This document shows, piece by piece, positions 54,264-63,800 of a stretch of 64,000 nucleotides of DNA; positions within the stretch are counted from its first letter, which is position 1, and each line of letters begins with the position of its first letter. Under the pieces are notes generated by a model. It did no database searches and was not told where the DNA came from. It saw only the letters and a program-made list of their open reading frames with translations. Both the position numbers and the translations under genes were made by a program. The DNA comes from Burkholderiales bacterium (lineage in GTDB: Bacteria; Pseudomonadota; Gammaproteobacteria; Burkholderiales; SG8-41): NCBI GenBank assembly GCA_020854035.1, contig JADZGE010000021.1:142074-206073 (forward strand). The letters are read 5' to 3'.

Positions 54264-54291
54264 GCGGGACGCCCCGCGGTGCCGGCGCGCC

Positions 54292-54708
54292 TCAGCCCTG
54301 CGCCGGCGCGGCAGCGGGTGCCGCAGCGGGCGCCGGCTGCTGCTTCGCGGCTTCCTCTGCCGCGGGCTCGCGCGTCAACGAACGCGACTTCTCCTCCCGC
54401 ATCATCGGCGAAGGCGCCGTGGCGGCACCGCTCATCTTGACGATCAGATGGCGCAGCACCGCGTCGTTGAACTTGAACGCGTGCTCGAGTTCGTCCAGCG
54501 TCTCCTGGTCGCATTCCAGGTTCATCAGGACGTAGTGGGCCTTGTGCATCTTGGCGATCGGGTAGGCAAGCTGGCGCCGTCCCCAGTCTTCGAGCCGGTG
54601 TACCTTGCCGTTGCGGCCTGTGACCAGCTGCCGGTAGCGCTCGACCATCCCGGCGACCTGCTCGCTCTGGTCGGGATGGACGATGAACACCACTTCGTAG
54701 TGACGCAT
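54292..54708 (-). CDS. rpsF: 30S ribosomal protein S6
   Basis: The 138-residue protein has the S6 fold sequence ([65 protein letters not shown]). A long Ala/Glu/Pro/Gln-rich C-terminal tail ([20 protein letters not shown]) is common in this protein. GAGGAG lies about eight bases before ATG 54708. It is the first gene of the operon and is preceded by a strong promoter and a leader of about 140 bases. Confidence 0.97.
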   Translation of the reverse strand: MRHYEVVFIVHPDQSEQVAGMVERYRQLVTGRNGKVHRLEDWGRRQLAYPIAKMHKAHYVLMNLECDQETLDELEHAFKFNDAVLRHLIVKMSGAATAPSPMMREEKSRSLTREPAAEEAAKQQPAPAAAPAAAPAQG

Positions 54709-54730
54709 CTCGCGTGCTCCTCATGGTTGC

Positions 54731-54807
54731 AAAATCGGGGTCAGGCTCGATGCTCCCGGACCACAGTGCCGGGATTCCACGCGGGAAAATCGACCCTGAC
54801 CCCGCTT
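54731..54807. repeat. REP-like inverted repeat in the rpsF leader
   Basis: GGGGTCAGGCTCGA (54737-54750) and TCGACCCTGACCCC (54790-54803) are inverse complements at 13 of 14 positions, with AAAATC beside each copy. This GGGGTCAGG-TCGA motif resembles widespread proteobacterial palindromic repeats of the kind mobilised by IS200-like REP-associated transposases. Here it lies inside the untranslated leader of the rpsF operon. Confidence 0.65.
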
Positions 54808-54855
54808 TGTCAGCCTCCCGCGGTGCCGCCTGGCGGTGAGGCAAGGAAGGCGCGG

Positions 54856-54884
54856 ATTATACAGAACTATTTGTCGCGGTCCAA
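54856..54884 (-). promoter_or_regulatory. rpsF operon promoter
   Basis: On the minus strand TTGGAC (54884-54879), 17 bases, then TATAAT (54861-54856) is a near-consensus sigma70 promoter with a perfect -10. Transcription should begin near 54849, leaving a leader of about 140 bases before rpsF. The leader contains GC-rich hairpins (CCGCC-A-GGCGG, near 54825-54840) as well as the REP-like element. Confidence 0.85.
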
Positions 54885-54899
54885 CCGCCGGCCGGCGTG

Positions 54900-57800
54900 C
54901 TATCGGCAGACGGGGGGGCGGCGCGACGGCTGTCCCGTGCCCTGTCCCCCCGACTGCCGGCTCTGCGTGGTACTGGCGGGCGCGGATCGCCTCGCTTCCG
55001 GCTCGCCCGGCTCGCCGGGCGCCGCCGCCGCCCCACTACCGCCGGGCGCGCCGACGCCGGTAAGACTCGCCAGTGCCGCGGTCTCCCTCACGAGCACGTT
55101 CGACGACACCTCCACGACTGCCTGCGGCACCACGGGGGGCGGAGGGGGCTCCGCGACTGCCCCCCCCACCCCGAAGAAGGCGATGCTGTACTGGTTACCG
55201 CCCAGCGAGCCCCGCACGGTATAGTCCGCGGGCACCGAGCCGAGACCGAAGTTGCCGGTGCTGCTCGCGTAGTTCACGATGCCGAAGCTCGCGCCGTCCG
55301 CCGGCAAATAGCCGCCGGACAGCGTCAGGTGCAGGTTGCCACCGAGGCTCGTCGTGCCGGTTACCCGCAGGACATCGTGCGAGACGCCCGGCACGGGGCC
55401 GCCCACTTCGATCGCGAGGTTGCCGCCCGCGCCCTGGACGAGATGCCCGCCGATCACGAGCGCGCCCGGCGAGGCGCCCGGCGCGATCCAGCCGTTGTTC
55501 GTCAGGGTCTCCACGCCGCCTCCCAGGACGAGCGTGCCGTCGCCGCGGATCATGCCGGTGTTGTCGAGCGCGCCCGGCACGGCGAGGCTCGAGCCCGCGG
55601 CGAGTGCCATGACTCCCGCGTTCGCGGTGGCGTTGATCGCGTTCGCGGTGCCGGTCGCCGTCGCAACGGTACCCTGGTTGACGAACACCGGGACAACGGT
55701 GGCGGCGTTCAATTCGAGGCGCCCGAGATTGGTGAGGTTACCGGAGCCGGTGACGGTCACGTTGCTCAACGTCGAGTTGGCGCCGGAGCCGAGCACCATG
55801 CTGACGTCGACATTGCCGGCGACGTAGCTCCACGCGCCCGCGACGGTGAGACTCCCCGCCCCGGCAACCGTCCCGCCGTTCAGATCGAGCGCGCCGGTCG
55901 TGGCGAGATTGCCGAAGCTGGCGATCGCCCCGCCACCGACGTTCGTCGTCGCGACGCCGTAAGTGCTCCCGGCGTGGAACGTGGTCGTCCCGCCGGTGAA
56001 GTTCACGGTACCGCCAGACACGCCCGCTCCGCTCGTGAAGGTGTTCGTGCCGCTGAACGAGACCGGGCTCGAATTCACGACCGGGACCGACAGCGTGCTG
56101 TCCGCGACCGCGAGCGTGCCGAGATTCCTGATGCTGCCGGCACCCGTGACCGTCACGCCGGAGAGCGTCGCGCCGGCCGCCGCGCCGAGCGTGAGGACCG
56201 TATCGAGATTCGCGCCCGTTGCGTACTGCCAGCTGCCGGTCACGGTCAGGCCGCCGCTGCCGCCGAGCGTGCCGCCGAAGAGACTCAGCGCGTCGGTCGT
56301 GGCGCCCGCGCGGTTGACGTTGAGCGTTCCAGTCCCGCTCACGATCGTGCCCGCCGCGTCGTAGCCGCCGTTGACGTTCACGGTGCCGCCCGTGACGCGC
56401 AGGTTGCCTGCTCCGGTGATGGTGGAGCCGGCGGCAAAGTCATGGGTCCCGCCCGCGAGTTCGTTGCCACCGCTCGCGAGCGCCAGCGTCCCGGTGTGGG
56501 AGCCACCGCCGAAGATCTGGAGACTCCCGCTCTGCCCGTTCAGCGTGCCGCCGCTGTTGTTGAACGTGACGCTCGCGCCGAGACCGCCGGAGCCCGTCCC
56601 GGTGCTCTTCAGCAGCAGACCGGAGTTGTTGAACGTGCCGTTGCCGGGCGCCGCGTTCACGAAAAGATCCCCCTGGATCTCGAAACGCGCTCCGGACCGG
56701 TTGCTGATGATCGCCCCGTTCTGGAGCTGGAAGCTGCTCGCCGGCGCGGCGTAGGTGATGGCGCCGGCGTTGTCGATCACCGTCGCGTCCACCGTGCGCG
56801 CGCCGGCGCCCGTGATGTTCGCCGTGCTCCCGGCAGGCAGCGTGAGACCGGCCGCCGAGATCTGCCCGGGTCCGTTCCAGGCAAGAGCGCCGGTCACCGT
56901 GACCGTTCCTCCGCCGCGCAGTCCGCCGCCCGAGAGGTTCAACGTCGTCGCCGTCAGGTTGCCGTCCGCGGTGAGCGTCCCGCCGGAGATCGCAAGCACG
57001 CCGCTGCTCGTCGACGCACCAGTGAAGAGCAGATCTCCGGACGCGATCTGCAGCGTCTCCGCGTTGGTGACGCTCTTCGCGACCTGCCCGGCGGCGCTGA
57101 CCGTGATCGTGTGATCGACGACGCCCGGCGTCCCGACGTCCGGGATGACGACGACTTCACCGGCGGTCGGAACGTGGCCGAGGCTCCAGTTCGGCGACAG
57201 TGCCCCCGGCGTCGTTCCCCAGTCGCCGGAGAGCGCACGCCAGGTGTTCGTCTGGGAGTCCATCGACAACACATAGTTCGCCGGGTTGGCGAGAGTCGCG
57301 TAGTTGAACGTCGGCGGGAAGTTCTTCACTCCGAAGTCACCCGTGCGCGACGCGTAGTTCATGATCTGGAAGGTGCTGCCGCCCACGGGCGTGAAGCCAC
57401 CCAGGTGGCTCACGTTGAGCGCGCCACCGAGCGTCACGGCTCCCGATACATCGATTACGTCGTAGTCCGTCCCCGCGCCCGTGCCCGGCGCCTGAAGCTC
57501 GATATGGGTGACGCTGGAGGACGTGAGCGCGAGGCTGCCGCCGATGTTGAGCGTTCCCGGCGAGTTTCCGGCGCGGATCGTTCCCTGGTTGGTGAGCGTG
57601 TTGCCGGCCCCCACGCTCACCGTGCCCGAGCCGGAGAGCGTTGCAGTGCTCGCGTTGGTGAACGAAGCCGGCGTCGAATTGACCGTGGCCGCCAGCGTCG
57701 CGCCGTTCGACAGGTTCAGCACGCCGCTGTTGGTGTTGCCGGCGAAGCCGTTGACGGTCAGGGAGCCGCCCGTGACGTTGACGGTGCCCGTGTTGCCGAA

Positions 57801-60800
57801 CGCGTTGTCTATCGTCTGCGCCGACGTCCCGCTCTTGTTGAACGTCCCGGCGTTGAAGACCTGCATCACCCCGGCCGCGTGCCCGATCGGCGTCGCGGCG
57901 GTGCCCGTGAGGTTGATGACGCCCGCCGCCTGGTTCGTGAGCGTGGCGCCCCCGGACTGCGTCACCGCCCCGGCGCCCGCGATCGTCAGGGTCCCGGTAT
58001 TCGACCAGGCCTTGTTCGCGATTCCCACGGCGCCGGTGATACCGGTAGCGCCCGCCGTAACGAGCGGGCCGGCACCGGAAAGCGAGCCGCCCGACCAGTC
58101 GAACGAGCCGTTCACGTTCGTCGCCGCGGTGCTCACGAATTGCCCGCCCGTCACCGCGACGGGACCGTCGAAGGTCAACGCCACGTTCGAGCCGACGGAG
58201 CCCGCGCCGATTACCGTCGTTCCCGTCGAAGCGATCCCGAAGCCGCCGTTGATCGTCACGGTCGCGCCGGTGAAATTCGCCCTGCCGCTTCCCGTCACGT
58301 CGGAGCCGGCGGCGAGAATCCTCGTGCCCCCGGAGAGCTTCAGCTCCGCTCCCGCCGCCACGGCGTAGGCGCCGGTGTCGGTAGCGCCGGTGCCGAGCTC
58401 CAGCACGCCCGCGTTGACGTTCACCCGGCCATCGTTCCGGAAGGTGTTGATGCCGGTGTTCTGCGTCCCCGGGGAATCCTTGTTGATCGTGCCGGCGTTG
58501 ACGATGTTGCGCGCGGCCCCGTTGGTGCCGATCGGGACCGCGCTCGTCCCAGTCAGGTTCAGCACGCCGCCGGGCTGGTTGGTAAACGTCGCGCCAGCGC
58601 CTAGCTGCACCGCGCCCGCGCCCGCGATCGTGACGGTGCCGGCATTGCTCCAGTTGCCCGTTCCGCCGGTAGCGGTCGTGATCGTGGTCGCGCCGGCGGT
58701 GGTGAGCAGCGTGCCACCCACCGTCGTGCCGCCCGACCACGTGAACGGGCCGTTCACGGTCACCGCGCCGGTCCCGAGGAGCAGCCCCCCCGAGACGGTG
58801 AGCGGACCGCCGAATGTCACGGGCACCTGCGGCTGGACCGAGGCGCCGCTGATGGTGACGGTGCCCGTTGTCGCGAGCCCGAATCCGCTGTCGAGGAAGA
58901 CAGTGGCCCCGGCAAAGTTCACGCTGCCGCCGCCGGTGATGTCGGCGACATGGAGCAGGCCCGAATTGAACTGCAGGGCCGCGCCGCCGGCGACGTCGTA
59001 GCGGCTCGTGGTATCGGCCCCGCCGGTCGCCACGTTGAGCGAGCCCGCCGCGACGTTCACCGTGCCGGTGTTGTTGAACTGGTTCTGGATCGACTGCGCC
59101 CCGGCCGAAGTCTTGTTGATCGTCCCGGCATTGTTGACCGTCGCGGACCCCGCCGCCGCGATGGGCGCGGCGTGCGTGCCGGTGAGGTTCACCACGCCGG
59201 CCGGCTGGTTGGCGAGCACGGCGGCCGCCGCCATCTGGAGCGAACCGCCGCCGGAGACGATTATCGTTCCGGCGTTGTTCCAGGTCTTGCTGGAGAGTCC
59301 CACCACGCCGGAAATCGTGGTCGTGCCCGCAGTGCTGATTGGTGCGCCAGCGCCGCTCACGTTTCCGCCGCTCCAGTTGAACGCGCCGGTAATCGAGAGG
59401 CCGCCGGAGCCGCTGATCGCCCCGCCCGAGAAATCGAGCGTTCCGGCGGTCAACGACCCATTGTTCACCAGCGCGCCGCCGCTCATCGCAAGCGTATCGC
59501 TGATGGACGACGAGCCGCCAGCCAGCGTGAGACCGCCGCCGGTGATCGCCAGCCTTTCGTCTCCGGCCATGCTGAGGGTACCGGCGATCTGCGCGCCGCT
59601 GCGGACCGTGACCGTGAAGGTATTGCCGGCGCCGGGGCGATCGATCTGAACCGTGTCGCCGGCGACCGGGACCGTATTGCCGCTCCACTTGCTCGCCTCG
59701 TCCCAGAAGCCGTCACCGTCGAAGATCCACTCCTTCACGAGCGGCCCGAGGCTGAGAACGTAGGCCGTCGCGCCCGGCAGCGTGGTGTAACCGAATCCGG
59801 CGGGGAGATTCCTCGTCGCAAAATCGCCCGTGCGTGAACCATGGGTGACGATCTGGAAGCTGTCGCCCCCCGACGGCGTGAAGCCGACCGCGTGAGCAAC
59901 GTTGAGCGTGCCGTTCAGGCTGGCGGCTCCGGTAACGCTGATCCTGCCGTACTGCCCCGCACCCGTGCCGTTCAGCTCGGTATTGATCACGCTGCTGGAG
60001 GCAAGGGTCAGGTTCCCGGAAATGGCGAGCGTGTCGGCTGCCCCGGTGCCCTTGAGCGTGATCGTGCCCGGCGTCGAGAACGTCGTCCCGGTACCGGTGT
60101 TGATTGCCATGCTGCCGGTCCGGATATCGAGAGTACCGGTATTGCTGACGGCCAGTGGATTGGCGGTCTCGAGGATTGATGTAGTGCCCGCGCCGCTGTT
60201 CTTGACGAAGAGGCCGCTATTGATGAACGCACCGCCGGACATCGTGCTGGTTCCGTTCCGGATCTGACCGTCGCCGGTCGCGGTCAATGTTCCGGAATTC
60301 GTGAACGCGCTCTGGGCAATGTCGATCACCCCGTTCCCGGTCCACTGCCCCGCAGTGCTATGGGTGGCAAAAGTGCGTCCGAGAAGGATCGGGCTGCCGC
60401 TGATCGTGAACGCGGCTGCCGGCGCCACCGTCGTCGAGCCGCTCCCCGACTGCACGCCACCGCTCCAGTTCATCGAACTGGTAACCGTGACCGCACCGCT
60501 CCCGCCAAGCGTGCCGCCGCCCAGGGAAAAATCTCCAAGAGTTGATGTGCCGTTGAAATTCGCCGAGCCGGCGGTGATGCTGACCGGCAGATTGGCCGTG
60601 ACCGGTGCGGCGAAGTTGACATTCGGGCCGCCGAAGCTCGCGGCGCCGGTGCCGTTCAGGGTGAGGCTCGCCGCGGTGAACGTGCCCGAGCCGGTGAACT
60701 CGATGTTCCGGCTCGCGCCGGCAGTCGCGAGGACGATGTGGTCGTCCGAGTTCCACGCGCTCGCGTTGTCGACGACGATCCGGCCGTCGGTCGTGGCGAG

Positions 60801-63800
60801 AGAATAGGTCGCGACGCCGGCACCGGTATTCGCGGTATACCGGCTCGAGACGAGGTCGCCCGCGGTGTGCTCCAGGAAAATGCCGCCGCCCGTCGTCGAG
60901 GATACGCTGCCGGTTCCAGGATTCACCCCGATGCGCCCCGCGCCCGCCGCCCCGATCGCCGCGCCGGCGAGTCCGATCGCCCCGTTCGCCCCGCTGGTGA
61001 CGATCTGGGCGCCGCTGCCCACGTTGTTGACGATGCTGCCCGCCCCCGCGTTCAACGTCACCGCGCCGGCCGTGATATTGCCCGCGTTGAAGGCGATATC
61101 GCCGCCGGCGTTGATCGTGACCGTATTGCCCGCCGCCGCGGGCAGCGTGATGCCGGGCAGGCCCAGCACCGTACCGATGGCGACCGCATTGGCGTCGCGG
61201 TAGCTCACCGAACCCGGGCCGACGAAATCGGCTGCGAGCGTCGTGACGTCGTTTCCGGCCTGATCGACGATGAACGTGCCGCTGCCCAAAAATCTCAGCC
61301 CGCCGGCAGTGATCGAACCGGAGGTCTGGGAGACGCCACCGCCGCCCACGGCGTTGAGCGTCACGGCGCGTGTCGCGCCGGTCCGGATGACGGCATTGTT
61401 GCCGCCGAGGGAGATGCCGGACCCCGATTGACTGGTGAGCCCGATGCTCCCGTTCGCGGTCGCGCCGCCCACCGTATTCGTGCCCGCGCCCAGATTGTTC
61501 GCGAACAGGATGCCGGGGGCGCCGTTCGTGCCCGTTCCGACGATGCCGATATTCCCGGCGCCGGTGGAGAGGATCTGCCCGCCGCTGTTCAAGTAGACGC
61601 CGGCATGATTGGTGCCTGTTCCCGAGCCGCCCGTGCCGGTGATGGTGATGTTCCCGTTCACGACGCTCACGAGCCCGCTCGCTTCGACCGTGACGCCGAA
61701 GAGATCCACGTTCGACGCCGAGCCGCCGGTGCCGTTGATCGTGATCGCGCCCATGCCGGTTGCCGTCACGGCGCCGCCCAGGATCCGCGTTCCGATGTGC
61801 GAATTGTTGCCGCCGCTGCCGCCCTGTCCCGTCACCAGGATGTTGCCATCCGCTGAAGTCGCGCGCCCGCCGGCCTCGAAGTTGACACCCACCGCGTGGT
61901 CCTGCCCGCTGCCGCCGGTGCCGCCGATCGTGACGGCGCCGGTCGTGGTCGAGCCCACCATGCCGTTGTTGATGATCTGCACGCCCATGTTGCGCGAGCC
62001 GCCGCCGCTCGCGCCGCCCGTGCCGGTAAGGAGGATGCTGCCGCTCGCCGACGAGACCCGCGTACCGGCGGTGTTGATATAGATGCCGTAGTTGTCGGCG
62101 GTTCCATTGCCGCCGGTGCCGGTCAGCGTGACCGACCCGCCTCCGGATGTCGCCGTGGACTCCACCACCGCGCCCAGCCCCACGGCGATGCCGTAGTTGT
62201 TGCCCGCGGAATTCACCACCCCGGTGTTGTTTCCGTTGATGTTGATCGCGCCGGCGCCCGTGCTGGTGACGCGCGTTCCGGCGTCGGCGATCCGGACACC
62301 GGTATTCTGCGAGCTTCCCGCGCCGCCTCTCCCGTTGAGACTGACGCTGCCCGACGAGGACTCGATTGCGCTCCCGCCCGCGATATTGATGCCACTCGCG
62401 AAACTCGTGGCGTCGACGCCCTGCCCGCGCACCGTGATCGAGCCCGCGCCCGAAACGAGTTGCACGTTGTCGAGCCGGATGCCCTCGATGTTCGTCGCCG
62501 TGCCGCGCGCCGCTCCGGTCTCCGGCGTGATTCCGCCGCCGAGCGTGATCGTGCCGCCGTTGCTGGTGATGATCGTGCCGGAGCCCAGCGCGATAGCTCC
62601 CGCCCCGCTCGCGTCGCGGTCGGAGTTGAGCACGACGTTCAACGCGTTGGTCGCGCCGACGCTGGCGCCCGTATTGAAGAGGATGCTGTTCGCCGCCTGC
62701 ACCGTCAACGTGTTGCCCGCCGCACCTGTGCCGGTGATGCCGGCGGAAACCGTCACGTCGCTCGAACCCCCCTGCGCCGCGAGCGTGATGTTGCCGGGCG
62801 AGGAGAGCCCGCCGTTCACGGCGATGCTGCCGGCCTGCGCGGTGGCCGTGATGGAAGCCGCCGTGATCTGCCCGAGAGCGAGCGCGCCCGCCGCCTGCGT
62901 AATGTTCGCGGCGCCGCCGATGTTCACCGCGCCGCCGGTCTGCGAGTAACTGTTCGTTACGCTCACGCTGCCGGTTCCGTTCAGCGTACCGCCAGAGAGG
63001 CCGAGGTTCGTGACCGCCAGCGGCCCATTGTTGGTGAGCGTGCCGGTGCCCTGAATACCCAGTACCGCGTTGACCGTTCCCGTGCCCGAGAGCGTCAGAA
63101 CGCCGCCGGTATCCACGGTAATGTTCTCGGTCGAGAAGACCTGCCCCGCCACCTGGCCCGCGCTGTTCACGATCACGGTGCCGGTGAACCCGGCGCGGTC
63201 GAGCCGCACGGCCTCGCCCGCCTGCGGCGCGTGCCCGAGGCTCCAGAACGTGCCGACGTTCCAGAATTCGCTGGCGGCGGAGTCCCGGATCCACTCGTTC
63301 AGGAGCGCAGCGGTGTCCGCCCGGAGCGTCACGTTTCCCGCACCGGGGTTGTTGTATAGGGCCGTGTACGCCGAACCGGGCGGCGGCGCGACCGTGCCAA
63401 AGGTATTGGCGAGCGCGCCCGCATTCAGCACCTGGAAGGTCTGGTTCGCCGCGGGGACGAGGCTGCCGAGGTGCGCGATCGTCAGGGTCCCGCCGAGCGT
63501 CGCGGTACCCGAGACGTTGATCACGTCGAAGTCGGTACCAGGGACCGCGCCGCCGTTCAGGATCTCGATATGGGTCACGTTCGCGGGCGTCAGCACCAGG
63601 TCGCCGGTAATGTTGAGTGTCCCCGGCGAGGCGCCGGCATTGATCGTGCCGGAACTCGTGAGCGTGCGGCCGGTGGTAACGGTCGTGCCGGCCGTCAGCA
63701 GCAGCGTGCCGGAGCCCTGGATCGTGCCGGCGTTCGTGAAGCTGTTGTTGCCGGTCGAGAGCATCGCCCCGCCGGCGACATTGATCGTGCCGGTGTTCGT

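Noticed and set aside
54897..58604. A 1,235-residue plus-strand open frame over the second adhesin
   Set aside because: Arg/His/Glu-rich antisense shadow without motifs; the minus frame carries clear adhesin repeats and is open to the window edge.
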